A DNA stretch of 64,000 bases, taken from contig OOIN01000010.1 of assembly GCA_900323505.1 (NCBI GenBank), forward strand, positions 124,001 through 188,000, read 5' to 3'. The notes under the pieces are model-generated. The model saw nothing but the letters and a program-made list of their open reading frames with translations. It made no database searches and was not told where the DNA came from. This stretch comes from Ustilago trichophora. Its lineage: Eukaryota > Basidiomycota > Ustilaginomycetes > Ustilaginales > Ustilaginaceae. Below, piece after piece: positions 28,900 to 40,234 of the stretch; position 1 is the stretch's first letter; every line of letters starts with the position of its first letter. The translations under genes were made by a program, and so were the position numbers.

Positions 28900-31800
28900 A
28901 ACTCGAGAATATGGTCTGCGCTCACCACGCAAAAGTTGATGCGTTGTAACTTGCTTGTACTCGTATCGATCGTATTGGTTGAATCCAACCCCTCTGGACT
29001 TTTTGAAGATCTCTACTGAAGGTCATCTGATCTCTGTGTCGATTGGCTGTGTATATCAAATGGAGCGAGCCTGACAATGTTGCTGCTCATTGTCCAGTCT
29101 CGTACAATCGTCTTCGTAATCTCGAGATGCAACCTTGTGTCAGAGGTGTGACGAAGCAAGATTGGAACGACTAAACAAGATTTAGGCGATCAGAGCGGTG
29201 ATCGATCATGTCCGACCCCGACAACAAGGTTTCAAAGCTTTCTTGTCTTTGCAACAATGCCGTGCAAAAACGAGGTTCGACTCCACCTCCCTTTTTACTC
29301 TTCCGGTTACGTCGAGCCTCTATCGAAGGTTCAGAAAGGGAAAATACGTCGAGGAGGTGGCACGCTGGCAAAGTACGAACCTGTTTTCAAGAGCGCGAGA
29401 TTGCCGAACTTGGGCGTCGGTGAAAAGTCGATCCACAATGAGCTGAGCTGAAATGAATTCCTTGCCGTGTCGAAATCGCTTGATCCCGCTTGTTCGGCAT
29501 GGCTTTGCGACTGTCTGAGCCTCGCCAAGACCATGAGTACGCGCGTTGTGGGGCTTAGCTGACAAGATTCGTTTCCGGTCCAACCCTTTTCCGCAGCTGA
29601 TAGCGAATCGCGCCATTGCAAGTGGCACTGATGTTGTGCATTCAGGGCACAGCACGGCCCGTTGCACTTTCCGCCGATCAAGCTCATCGAGCTCAATTGC
29701 TTTGTCAGGGGCAAACAGTGCGGGATAAAGGGCGGACGAAGTTTAAAGTTTGGTAAGGTTGAGCTCGTGCAATGCTCGTACGTACCTTGAGCGAGCAAGC
29801 CTAACTAACCCCAGAGAGCATGTTGACTCTGACTAGCCGGGCTGGCAAACTCTAGCTAGGTAGAGAGGAGAGAAAGGGGGAGCGACGAGCTAGAGTCAAA
29901 GTTAGCCGGTTGGTGGCAACCGTGTTCGCTTCCACAAGATGGTTGGTTCTCAGCGTTACCAAGATGAAAGGCGAAAGCACCCTTCTTGCTCGATAGCAAG
30001 CAAGTCTGTGGACATTTGGCAAGAGGAGCAGCAGGAGAGCCATTTTGAGATTAGACTGACGCTGCCCTAACTCGGCCGATGCGACCTGAATAAGAGTTTG
30101 TGGTACGTTCACGGTCATCGGACTCTGCAGATGCCTCTTTCTGCCGGTTCGGCAGGAACCGTCTCCGAACCCGAGAGAAGAGACGGGATCAGCCCGAGTC
30201 GAAGAACCCTGACCTTCATCTGCATCGAGGATCACTCAGCTACCGTGAGTGTCCAGAACGAGGCCTCTCAACCCGAACTTTCGCTGAGTTTTGAGCACCG
30301 GCAAGCGTCAGAGGAGAAGGCGATAGAGTCGAAGTCGCTTTTGCGGTTCTTCAGAAGCAGCTTCTAGCCAGTGGCCCTAAGCAGCCCGACACCGCTCGTC
30401 TGAACCTGACCAGGCGTGTGACAGCTCCAGTACCAGTCCAAACAGGCATATCGAGAATTACTCTCTCCGCAGCCGCGTCGTGCACCTCTTCTATGGCCGT
30501 GAGGTGCGAGTTAGCCGACCGCATGCTCAGTCATATTTCGCCTCTCTCCCCACAACCCTCTCAGAAAAAAAGGAGGACAGAAAAAGCAGTCCCAACAGCC
30601 AAAGACGAGACCCTGACTTGCTGATGAGTCGTTATCGCCACCCGCTAAGCTTCCCGAATTGCGCTCGATTCTCTCAGCATGTGCTTGATCAAAAAAATTC
30701 TTTCGCTCGCCCCTTTTCCAACTGTAAACGCGGCAGCCTGAGGCGTTGCTACTGTACTGCACTTATCGCATTTTGGTTTTGTTATCGCAGGCACGCCACA
30801 AGCGTGAGAGACAACCTTCGTGTGATGCAGCAAAGTTACGATATTAACACTACTGTGTGTCATTTTTCTGTTTCGTGATGTGATGGAAGATGCAAGTACG
30901 GCTCGATGTGCCGAAGTGCAGTGGCGTCGTTTGTCAAATAAAAGTGTGACAGGAGGCGACGCGTGCTGCAATGTGATTCCATCAAAGGGCCATGCAGGTG
31001 TGATAGGAGAGACTATGTGTGGAAAAGAGACAGAAATGCAGGGTCAGCCCACCGTGATTGCGAATCCCGAACGATTTCTCCTTTATGAAATGATCTGTGC
31101 GAGCTGAACAGTAGGTAACGTCACATATGAAGCAAAGAGAGAATAAGAGAGAGAAAAGAAGGGGAAAAAAAAAAAGGGAAAAAGAGGGGGAACTCGGGCC
31201 TTCGACGCCATACTGTGGCACCGAGTCATACCAATCGATGTGATTTCCGCAAACCTTGACTACTCTGGCTAGCAAAGAAGAAAAGGAAGAAACAATGAGA
31301 TGAGGATGGCACACGCTCTTTTGCTCGGAGAAAGCACGGTCAATTCTTCCAGCGAAGAGAAAATTTTAGTGTTCGTCGACGCAAAAGGTTGCATCACAAA
31401 ATTCCCACATCACCAAGTAGCAAAAGCAAGAGCAACCGCATCGACAAAGCCGGCAGCAACATCTCGGCTTGGCCGCCTAAAACTACTACCGATTTCTTCC
31501 AACAACGGTGCAGCCGACGGGAGCCATTAAAAAAAGGGAGCATTTCGGTTCGAAGCATTTCATCGGAGCAACGGGAAGCCTCTCTGACCGTACAGGAGTT
31601 GCATGGCTCTCAATTCTTCCAAAGATGGCGCAACATCAGCTTCGGGACATCTTCTCTGTGCCTTTCAGATTGGCCGGTTCTAACCACAGCAAAGACAAAT
31701 AGGAAGCTTGTTCGCTGAGGCTGAACTTTGTTGCCTCACCTCACAGCTTGATTTCGCTTCGCAGTCTACAACATCATGTGGCTGTCTCAATTGAGATAAT

Positions 31801-33339
31801 CGAGTAACGAGGAAGCGGTCGATACCCTCTTGATCCAAAGAAGCGAGGATTCATGCACACGCCAACACCAAGCCGGGCGTGGGATAGCCGAGTCGAGGGC
31901 CTCGAAGTCTGTCAATCGGAAGCCATCGGAACGTGGGATGGAAATGAAACAGGGTTCGGACTGCTGCCGTTGTCATTACACACACTGTGCAGTTCCACTC
32001 GTCTCAGCTCTGCACCGCATAATATTTCAGAATTTTGAGTTGATCTGTTCAATGTGCCAGAGCAGAAGCTAAGCTTGATTGAGACAGACAGAAAGTTGGG
32101 CAACATTAAGCAATGAGCTGACATCGAAACGCTGCGTATCAGAAAAGTTCTTTTCTTTTTGATGGCATGGTGGGGCAGTAATGGTGGTGTGAGGGTGCAG
32201 CAAAAGTTGCAACAGCGTCAACCGATCGTCTCGCCTCGTTTCGCCTTCTCCGCACAGAGCCGGCAGAGTCACACTCACAGCGGAATCGCAGCTTCCCGCC
32301 AGTGCAAAAAAGGCATGGCGACTTGACTCCGCTTTGGTGGGTACTGGCATGCGAACCCACCAAACAATTCACCGCCTTGCGAAGTTTGAACTGCAATCTC
32401 CCGTTGGGACTCTTTTTTCCCCCCCAATTCGTCAGCTTTCTCGGATATCGCCATGACGCTCCCGCCACGCTTTGGCCCTCAATGGCACCACCAGCAGCAG
32501 CAACAGCGGAAGGAAGGAGAAATCCAGCCACTAGTTGCCGCTCGGCGTCTAACCCCTCTGAATTTCTTCCTCTTTTTTCTTTTTGAATCAGATTTGACCT
32601 TTTTCTGACGTTCAAAATCGATTGCTGCTTTCATTCCAACATCTGCCATTCAGCTGTGCTCTGTGCCATGTGGTGGAGCCTTGTGCTCAGTCTAGCTTCC
32701 CTAGCCTGACGCCCGCCGCATGCTGTGCAGTGCTCGTGTGTGACTTTAGCAAAGCACAAACCTTATGCCATTTTGCCCTTCTTCTTTTTTTCTCTTTTAC
32801 TTTTTTTTTCCCCTCTTAATTTTTATTTTCTTTCTTGGTCCCTGCAGAAAGAAGCCTCGCTTGCGTATCTTCTGCACCGAAACTATCACATCGGGAAGGG
32901 TCTCGCTGAGTCCGCTGCAAGTTCGGAAGCATTCTTTGAAGTCAGGATATATACTGGACCCTTTCTCTGAATTTTTCGGCAAGCTCAGTCCACTCCATCA
33001 ACATCCGTCGTCATCGTCCATAAAAGCACAGCACATACTCGCTGCTATCACCTTCGCAATTACCTACTCTTCGCTTCGTCACGACTCCAACGTGCCATAT
33101 CCACCACATCGATCCCATCGAATCCCATCAAAGCCTGCTTTGACCGCTTACTTCCTAACTTTGTTGTGTCCTCAGGCCACACAATTGCTACCCGCGTCCT
33201 CTTTCCAGGCCACATTCACTCTTCCATCGTCTCTCCTATCATCGCTCGTCGTTCTCCGCCACCTCGGCTGCAACCGCGAACGTCTCCCGCAAAGCTTTTT
33301 GCAGGCAACTTCGCTTCATCAGCGTTACTTCAGTACAAA
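28900..33339. other. 4.4-kb region without recognisable gene
   Basis: This is by far the longest gene-poor stretch of the window. ORFs up to ~155 codons exist but overlap each other on both strands and lack convincing composition. Visible structures are a perfect 10-bp stem hairpin at 32333-32364, a pyrimidine-rich block at 32778-32850 ending CCCTGCAG that looks like a splice acceptor, and a pyrimidine-rich leader before the gene at 33340. It may hold a long promoter, 5' leader introns or a non-coding transcript. Confidence 0.5.
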
Positions 33340-34377
33340 ATGTTCGCCACCACCGACGACCTCAAGCTCTGCTCTCGAGCCAGCGCCCAACCTCATCTTG
33401 CCACACACTACCCTAGCCCCACAATTACTACTGTCAGCCCCGCTTCAAAACCCAAAGCCAAACCTTTGCTCGCAGCCTCTCCGGATTCGGCAGATGAGAT
33501 CCAGGTGATCGAGGAGGAACAGATGGCCATTCCCATTCGAACAGCTCTAGGCCGAAGGCAGTCTGATCGTCATTCGGATCTTGATATCGGTAGCATCCAT
33601 TCCCGCAAGCGAAGGTCGTCCCCACTCTTTGAGAGGCGCAAGAGAGACGACCTCGACTTGCTTACCGACTTTGGGGACAGCAGCGACGATGAGTACAGCG
33701 CAAGTACTGCTCGCGATCAGAATTCCCGAGGTCGCGAACGTCGCACCAAGCCGCTGCTGCATCCCAGGCAGATCTCGCTTCCTCATCGACCCCAGCGCTA
33801 CAAAGACACTGTGGCGGATGTGACAGCCTATTCGCCAAAGCTTGGCTACCATCCTGATCGTTGCCTTACTCCTAATGGTCGTCGCTCACACTACGAGCTT
33901 GACGGTACCCCAAAGCACAACCTTGCTCGCCACCACCGCCGAGATCCTCGACCTGCTTCCACTGGACTCGAGCACGAGGCAATCGTCTTTGACAACTTTG
34001 AAGATATCAGCTCTGTGTCTTCTGCATCCGAGCAAGAGCAAGAGAGCAAGGACCCTTTTGACCCCCACCTCCACTTTGTGCGTCCCGCCATGTCGATCTG
34101 TGCCAACCCTGGCGCCTTTGTCACACTAGAGCCCCTCATCACACCAGGAGGATCTTCGAGCGAAAGATCGGGAGAAGGCGCTGATGCGGAGGAGCTCAGC
34201 GCCCAACGCAAGCGACATCGACTTGGTCACCATCGTGCCGTCAGCGAGCTCTTCTCCACTCCGACGTCGGACGCTAAGCCGACAGATATTCGGGTTACTC
34301 GTCGCCGCGCTACCGTCGGGGCCGAAGCTGCTTATCGCCTGTCCAGTTTCACGCGTCGAGCTGATCTCTCTGCTTGA
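33340..34377 (+). CDS. basic, disordered protein, unknown function
   Basis: The frame is open from 33166, but the ATG at 33340 starts the protein-like part (MFATTDDLKLCSRA) and gives 345 residues. The upstream part reads like translated leader. I recognise no domain. There is an acidic segment (DDLDLLTDFGDSSDDEYSA, around residue 105) and several basic clusters (HSRKRRSSP, RERRTKP, ARHHRRDPR, QRKRHRLGHHR) that could act as nuclear signals. TRRRATVGAEAAYRLSSF near the end could be a short conserved motif. A DNA- or chromatin-linked role is conceivable from charge alone. The large gene-free region upstream may be its regulatory region. It converges with the amylase gene about 200 bases downstream. 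Confidence 0.65.
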   Translation: MFATTDDLKLCSRASAQPHLATHYPSPTITTVSPASKPKAKPLLAASPDSADEIQVIEEEQMAIPIRTALGRRQSDRHSDLDIGSIHSRKRRSSPLFERRKRDDLDLLTDFGDSSDDEYSASTARDQNSRGRERRTKPLLHPRQISLPHRPQRYKDTVADVTAYSPKLGYHPDRCLTPNGRRSHYELDGTPKHNLARHHRRDPRPASTGLEHEAIVFDNFEDISSVSSASEQEQESKDPFDPHLHFVRPAMSICANPGAFVTLEPLITPGGSSSERSGEGADAEELSAQRKRHRLGHHRAVSELFSTPTSDAKPTDIRVTRRRATVGAEAAYRLSSFTRRADLSA

Positions 34378-34578
34378 GGAGACTCAACTCGCTCCACAAA
34401 AGCCTTGAATATGGTCTCAGATTGCGTCACCTCTCAAAAAATAGCAGCAAAACATTCTTTCAGCTCTTATGTCTACTACCATCGCTCATTCAATTGAAGA
34501 GATTGCGACTTTGATGATTAGTGGGTCCGTGTCTGTTTTGAGTCTACTTGAAACAATTGAGCCAAACGAGCATGAGTT

Positions 34579-36192
34579 CTAGAAGAATTCGCGGTGCTTG
34601 GAGTTCTCTGGCACCCAGATCGAGACGGAGCGAGGGTGACAGCGGATCTCGACCCAGCCGTCATCGTTGACCTTCTGCTGGCCTTGGAACCAGCCGATGA
34701 CATCGACAAAATTCTGACCGGCGTATAGCTTGCCAAGCTCGACCCACTTGGAACCTTGTTCTGTGCCGTTGCAGATGATGGTGGCTGAAGCGTCGTATCC
34801 AGAGTCGTCGCTGTCGGTCCTTGTGCCGAGTCGGGACCAGGCGATGCAGTTGGGATGATCCCAGACGTCTTTCTGCTCTCCGTAAGCGTAGTATTTCCGA
34901 GCCTTGACGAATTTTTCGAGGTCAGCCATGGGTTCGGCCTTTCCTTCTCCATTGTCGATGCCGGTAGGATTGCAACCGTCGAGATCGCCCAGGAAGATGC
35001 AGGGGTAGCCTTCGACTCGCATGAGGATGAGAGCGTAGGCCAAGGGCTTGAATTGGGCAGACACGGTCGATTCGAGAGCTTGGCCTGCCTGTGTATCGTG
35101 ATTCTCGACCAAGGTAACTGCATCGATGGGTCGCGCTTGAACAATCGAGCCATCAAAGATCTTGCGCAGATCAAAGTTTTCGGCTGCATCTCCGGCTTCT
35201 TTGAAGGCGTAGTGGAGGGGCGCGTCAAAAAGACTGAATTGCTCGTCGCCAAACTCGTTAAGATATTTCATGCAGCTGTCCAGGCTGTCCTTCCAGAATT
35301 CGCCAACACTGAAGGCGATAGGACCCTCGTCCTCGTTAGCAGGCTCAAGGCCTCGCTCCTCACGGAGTTTGCGAGCTTCCTGTCGAATGTGCTTGACAAA
35401 GTCGTGCACAAAATCGCGCGACATGTGCTTGACAGCATCAAAACGGAAGCCGGCGATGGGGAAGTTGCGCATCATCCAAGCACCCCAGTTGAGGATATCC
35501 TTCTTGACGTCTGGATGAGCATGGTCTATATCGACGCCGAGCAAAAAATCGTAGTTGCCGTTCTCTTTGTCAACATCGTTAGCCCAGTGTTTGCCATCTC
35601 CTTCGATACGGAAGATAGCTTTGGTCTCTGCCTTTTGATCCCAATCAAGTCCGGTGAAATGCTCAAAGCTGTACTTGAAGTCAGAGTACTTGTCACCTCG
35701 GCCCGGGAAGGTGAACTTGGTCCAGCCCTGAATGTCATATGCATCGGAGCAGAACTTGGTACGATCGTTCTGGTCGACCATGCGAGCCTTGAAGGTCTGG
35801 AGCTCGTCTGCCCCCATCTTGTGGTTGAGCACCGCGTCGACGTAAATGGAAATGCCGTTTTTACGCAGCTCCTGCATGGCAGCTTCGAGCTCTTCTCGAG
35901 TTCCGTACTTGGTACGATTGGGCGGCTGGACGCCTGCCTTCTCATCTCTTGGATGGACGAACTCGCCCAAGTCCCAAGTGTCGTAGATATCATAGCCAGT
36001 GCTCGAAGCGGAAGAAGCCTTGGTGGGAGGTGGGATCCAGACAGCGGTGATACCCATATCGCCGAAGCGCTTGGCGTTGTCGCCGAGCCACTTCCAGTGC
36101 TTGCCTTCGCCCTGAGTGTACCACTCGAAGGCCTGCATCATGGTGTAATTGTGCTCATGCTTGTCGGAGTGCTTGTTGGCAGAGGAAGCCAT
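34579..36192 (-). CDS. GH13 alpha-amylase, intracellular type
   Basis: The 537-residue protein belongs to glycoside hydrolase family 13 and should hydrolyse alpha-1,4-glucan bonds. All four conserved regions are present: DAVLNHK (119-125), GFRFDAVKH (248-256) with nucleophile D252, FSVGEFW (294-300) with acid/base E298, and VENHDTQ (362-368) with D366. The start MMQAFEWYTQGEGKHWKWL is typical of the cytosolic/bacterial-type amylases also found in fungi. There is no signal peptide, so it probably acts inside the cell on glycogen-derived or short glucans, although this is inference. A CTTATAAG element at 36299-36306 lies about 105 bases before the ATG. It is divergent from the Som1-like gene. 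Single exon. Confidence 0.93.
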   Translation of the reverse strand: MASSANKHSDKHEHNYTMMQAFEWYTQGEGKHWKWLGDNAKRFGDMGITAVWIPPPTKASSASSTGYDIYDTWDLGEFVHPRDEKAGVQPPNRTKYGTREELEAAMQELRKNGISIYVDAVLNHKMGADELQTFKARMVDQNDRTKFCSDAYDIQGWTKFTFPGRGDKYSDFKYSFEHFTGLDWDQKAETKAIFRIEGDGKHWANDVDKENGNYDFLLGVDIDHAHPDVKKDILNWGAWMMRNFPIAGFRFDAVKHMSRDFVHDFVKHIRQEARKLREERGLEPANEDEGPIAFSVGEFWKDSLDSCMKYLNEFGDEQFSLFDAPLHYAFKEAGDAAENFDLRKIFDGSIVQARPIDAVTLVENHDTQAGQALESTVSAQFKPLAYALILMRVEGYPCIFLGDLDGCNPTGIDNGEGKAEPMADLEKFVKARKYYAYGEQKDVWDHPNCIAWSRLGTRTDSDDSGYDASATIICNGTEQGSKWVELGKLYAGQNFVDVIGWFQGQQKVNDDGWVEIRCHPRSVSIWVPENSKHREFF

Positions 36193-37274
36193 CTTGATTT
36201 CGAAATCGCTGCGGCGGGGCCGTCAACGTTGATTGGGAAAAAAGGATCAAGTTGGGTGGGGATGTGAGGGAAAGTGCGACAGGAACAAGGAAGGCGAACT
36301 TATAAGGGATTCACAGGGTCTATTGCAGGGTTGCTTGCAAGAAGCCAACATTGCCATTTGGCGAGCACATCTGACAGCTATCCGACAAGTTTCAAATTTC
36401 GACACGCGGGCAGAATGCAGCACGGAAAAGCAACCTGGCCACAGACTGGCTGGACCGTGCGGAGTAAGACTTTGATGGGGAATGATAAGGCATGTCAACG
36501 TAACGGTACATGCAAGGCTCGCCAGAAGATCAACAGCCTCGGTTACGGTAAACGGCGCAAGGGGGGCTTTTTTAAGGGTCCGCTCGTCCAGTCGCAAACA
36601 GAGGCGCGCGGGGATTTTCAATCGGCTGTCGAGTGACGTCTTGTGCAGCTTTGAATGTTCCCGCTACACGTGGGCAATTCCAATTTTGTACGACACTTTG
36701 TACTGTACTGTAGCGGAAACGCTGTAGCACAGCAATTCTAATGGAGCCGAGACACTGACAGGTCAGGGTCCCGCAACTTACACGGTGGCTGGAGAAGAGC
36801 ATCGTGGCACAGAAACGAATCCTGAGACAGAACACGATACTCGCGTGGACTCTCACAGGCATATGGGGTGCCTTGCGCTCGCTCGCAGGACTGATGGAGT
36901 GGGAAGAAAGTCGACTATCGAAGCAAGAGAAGGCGACAGTGAATAAGCTTGTTCGGCCTCCTCCATGTCCCTATTTGCCTTGAATTACAGTACAACAAGT
37001 CAAAACAGTCAAGTGGAACAACAACCCACTTCAAAGACAACGGTGTGTCTGTCAATCTCATTGAAAGCAGCAGCGGTAGCCTGCTGCCAGAGCGACGAGG
37101 TATTTTTGTATTTTTAGGGACCGTTTTTCTTTTTCTTTTTTGGGATCTTTTTCTGGGCGCGATTTTTCATTCGGTAATCCTCGGCACTCGGAAGTCAAAG
37201 TTGGAGCCTCCACAACTTGCTCCCGTCACACACAACTACTACCAACCATTCGACATTGTCCCAAACCATCAACA
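36193..37274. other. divergent promoter region, amylase and Som1-like genes
   Basis: About 1.1 kb shared between two divergent genes. It includes the TATA-like CTTATAAG at 36299-36306 (amylase side), a TACTGTACTGTA motif near 36702 and a T-rich tract at 37100-37150 before the Som1-like gene. No gene is seen. Confidence 0.6.
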
Positions 37275-38344
37275 ATGACCTCTCTTCGACAGACAATGCT
37301 GCGTGACGCAGTATTCCGCCTCAAAGCTACCCCTCAGTATGCGGGTGCTTCCCGACATCTATCGAAATCCGCAAGGTGTCGCGATGCATCGCAGCCAGCA
37401 CCGTCTGCTGCAGCGCAGAACCCTCAGGCCGCACGTGTTGTTGCCGCGAATGCCAGCAATGCAAATTCAGGTGGCGATGCCAGGTCAAGACTAGCCAAGC
37501 TTCAAGCTCAACGCCTTGAAGAGCTCAATCGTGGTCGCAGTGGATCTGGCCGCGCAAGAAGGCCCAACAAACCAGAGCAGAAGTGGTCGAATCGTACGCT
37601 CATCGCGCTTGCGACCTCTGTTGGGGCCTGTACATATCTTATGGGAACCTATCACGGCTACAACGCTGGGAAAGCACACGCGGAGCAGGAACAGGTAGAG
37701 GCGAGCGGACTCACCCCACTGGAAGCTGCGAGTGCAGTAACGGCGTCCCATCCTAACGTTGATGGTAGCAATGGAATTGGCCGAAATGCCCAGGCTCAAG
37801 CGTCGATCCCATTGCTTGGCGCACTACCAGATGCTCTAGCGCAGCTTCTTCCAATGAGCTGGGCAGGAAATACGGTTCAGTGTGAACCCCAACACGACTC
37901 ATCAACGCAGCGCAACTGCCGGCTCGCCGAGCTCACTCAATACCACTGCGACTTTCATGCCAACCGAGTCGTCTGCCAACCCATCGATCGCATCTTCCGC
38001 ATGTAGGTTGTGCCATTCCTCCTTTCTTCATCTGAAATTGAGATCAGAAAGGCGATCGAACTGTGCTCACCAATCCCACCTTGTGAACCTCATCTTGCTT
38101 TACGGTTGCCGACAGATGCAAAGGTCGACCCGCCGTTGAAGTCTCACACATTGTCGAGTTCGATGAAGACGGAAAGCCGTACCTTCCACCACACCTCTCG
38201 TGCGTACCTCTTGGCTGCCCCACGTTTCCTTTATGGTCGATACGCCACATCTGTAGCTGACCCCCACTTTCCATCTTCTGCCTCTACAGTGAAGCCATGC
38301 CTCCTTCATCACACTGGCACGAATTGAGATCGCCGGATCTGTGA
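37275..38344 (+). CDS. Som1-like mitochondrial inner membrane peptidase subunit, three exons
   Basis: Exons are 37275-38002, 38116-38199 and 38290-38344, giving 288 residues. Intron 1 (38003-38115) starts GTAGGT and ends GACAG. Intron 2 (38200-38289) starts GTGCGT, has a CTGAC branch site and ends CTACAG. Without splicing the frame stops just after FRM. Splicing instead gives IDRIFRICKGRPAVEVSH, adding the fourth Cys. The C-terminal pattern NCRLAELTQYHCDFHANRVV-C-QPIDRIFRIC matches Som1, which assists the Imp1/Imp2 peptidase in processing intermembrane-space proteins. The N-terminus is Arg-rich and presequence-like (MTSLRQTMLRDAVFRLKA), and one membrane segment lies near TLIALATSVGACTYLMGTY. 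Yeast Som1 is only about 74 residues, so the long N-terminal part is unusual. Family call from memory of the Cys pattern. Confidence 0.78.
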
Positions 38345-38776
38345 ACATGCCGGAATGCAAACATCGTCGCTTTCCCACATTGGAATGTGAGAATCTGTGC
38401 ACACAAGTACTGTATGGAGCTCAGTTCCACCTGAAGGCCCCTCCGGCGTGGAAAAATGATGCAATGTTACCCGTTGAGGTGCGTAGCCACAGTTTGTGGT
38501 GGCTTGGCCGGTGGGACGCTAGCAGATCAAGCTTCACCTGACGTTCCATCCTCGTACGTCCGTGGGCAGAGAGTGAGAATTGTCAAGCAATCGGTGTTTC
38601 GAAACTCGGCCGTCGAATCCTGTGAATGGGAATGAGAAATAGAGGCCTGCAGCGATTGCCTACGTGGCTCTATGGCTGATTTGCTGGGACGCTGAACCTT
38701 ATACAGTATATAGATAATCTTCCCTCCTCGTTGCTATACATCACTGCCGATCAGTCTCGAAATCCTCCTGACAACC
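38345..38776. other. promoter region of the first effector-like gene
   Basis: This lies between the Som1-like gene and the cluster. It contains a clear TATA element at 38707-38714 and no gene. Confidence 0.6.
38707..38714 (+). promoter_or_regulatory. TATA box of the 38777 gene
   Basis: TATATAGA lies 63 bases before the ATG at 38777 in AT-rich surroundings. Confidence 0.55.
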
Positions 38777-40078
38777 ATGAGCAGGCCTGCCACCCTCGGT
38801 ATCCCAGCTGCGGCCATCTGGCTCCTTTTCTGTCTGCTGACCGCTATCAGTCGTGCAAGTATATTCGAAGGTTACGAATGGCCAGCTGAAGCAGAACAAT
38901 TGCTGACGGCCGGACTCCGAGTACCATTGGGCCAGACATACTCAGAGGCACAAGCGGACGAATTTCTAGCCAACGCAATGCTTCACCATGTGCGTGAGGC
39001 GTTGGCAAGATCTCGTCAACCATATGTTCGTTATCAGACGAATAGTCTTGATACCCTCATCACTACCGCAACGTTGCGGCCCAAACACACCGTGTCGACC
39101 GATGGTATTCCACAAGAGACCCGGAGACGCTCGATCAAAGCTCGTTGGTTCTCATCACCCCTCTTCGTTGCGAAAGCAGAATCCCCCATGGGCGTTGAAC
39201 ACTTTCAAATTCGGCTCCCTGACCAGCGCACCGTACGATCGCTTGATCTCATCAGATTCGATGTGTTCAAGCCACGCAGTGGTCTGGGCTTCTGGCTACC
39301 AACTGCCATTATCCGACCTGTGTATCGTCCTGGAAGTGCTCGACTAAGTTTCAGGAAAATTTATGAGTACCCTACCTCAGTGGTCTTGTATCGTCGAATG
39401 CATCGTATCAGCCCCCAGGCTGCTAAGGAATCACTGAGACGCACTCTGTGGCGAAAGCACCGCGTTTGGCTGCAAAAGCTCGATGATGTGGAACGCGACC
39501 TTATTTATCAGGTTTGGATGAAAGCTCTGCGATCAGACAGAATCCTCGAATCGCCATTCTTCACCGCCAACGACAGACAGTTGGCAACATCTGCTGGCAA
39601 TAAAGCGCCAGAAAGCTCAACACCACTGCCTGACATTACCCATCCACCCGTCGTAGATATGGATTCATCAGGTGAAGAAGATACGCCGCCCCTAAATGCT
39701 CATGAGTTTGGCCTGCCTTCTCCACACTCTTCCGAGAACTTGGCCAACATTCCCGAGGCGTCCACAAGCGGAGCGCATGCTTTTGAGCAGGGAGCCCCTG
39801 ATCTGGTCGAGCACGACTTCTTCAATCCGCAAAGAAATCTTGCAAGCCAGCCGATTCGACCTCAAGCACTCTACCCTTGGCAAGAACGGCCGATCGGACT
39901 CCGGAGCCATCCCCCGCCCGGTTTTCTACAACAGCACACCTCTACCCCGATCCTCAGAGAGAACGATGTGAACCTCGATCTGTCGCTTGGTACTCCTTCG
40001 TCGTCTTCGGGTCCACGTGGGTCCTCAGAGTCCTCCTCAGCTCGACCAATGTCCGGCTTCTCACACACCAAGAAGTGA
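38777..40078 (+). CDS. secreted effector-like protein, left end of cluster
   Basis: The 433-residue protein starts with a signal peptide: MSRPATLG, a hydrophobic core IPAAAIWLLFCLLTAI and likely cleavage after SRA. I see no Cys in the mature chain. The middle (about 150-220) has a beta-rich block: VEHFQIRLPDQRTVRSLDLI, then LPTAIIRPVYRPG and KIYEYPTSVVLY. The same order, S-L-D-x-I, P-x-A-I-I-R-P, K-I, occurs in the protein at 51023-52945. The last ~170 residues are Ser/Pro-rich. No known enzyme motif is seen. Secretion, lack of homology to known enzymes and clustering suggest a host-interaction effector. It is the only plus-strand member and is convergent with the next gene. Function is unknown. 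Confidence 0.8.
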   Translation: MSRPATLGIPAAAIWLLFCLLTAISRASIFEGYEWPAEAEQLLTAGLRVPLGQTYSEAQADEFLANAMLHHVREALARSRQPYVRYQTNSLDTLITTATLRPKHTVSTDGIPQETRRRSIKARWFSSPLFVAKAESPMGVEHFQIRLPDQRTVRSLDLIRFDVFKPRSGLGFWLPTAIIRPVYRPGSARLSFRKIYEYPTSVVLYRRMHRISPQAAKESLRRTLWRKHRVWLQKLDDVERDLIYQVWMKALRSDRILESPFFTANDRQLATSAGNKAPESSTPLPDITHPPVVDMDSSGEEDTPPLNAHEFGLPSPHSSENLANIPEASTSGAHAFEQGAPDLVEHDFFNPQRNLASQPIRPQALYPWQERPIGLRSHPPPGFLQQHTSTPILRENDVNLDLSLGTPSSSSGPRGSSESSSARPMSGFSHTKK

Positions 40079-40234
40079 AAACCAGAATTTTACATACACT
40101 GCCTTTCTCGTAGACCATCATAGTCGCTAATTTATGCCAGTGTCTCAACCATCTCAACCGAATCGTGCAGATCTTTAAGCAAGAATATCATAGCGATTGA
40201 GGAAATTGATTGATTGGCCAACGCATTTGAAAAT

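Noticed and set aside
29255..29330. B-box-like GAGGTTCGACTCC followed by a T run
   Set aside because: The T stem has two mismatches and no matching 5' acceptor strand lies upstream. The motif is instead half of a small inverted repeat with GTCGAGCCTC.
29331..29798. 155-codon ORF in the gene-free region
   Set aside because: Overlapped by other ORFs of similar size, no domain, no clear leader; not supported as a gene.
34855..36267. 470-codon ORF antisense to the amylase gene
   Set aside because: A shadow of the conserved amylase reading frame caused by codon bias.
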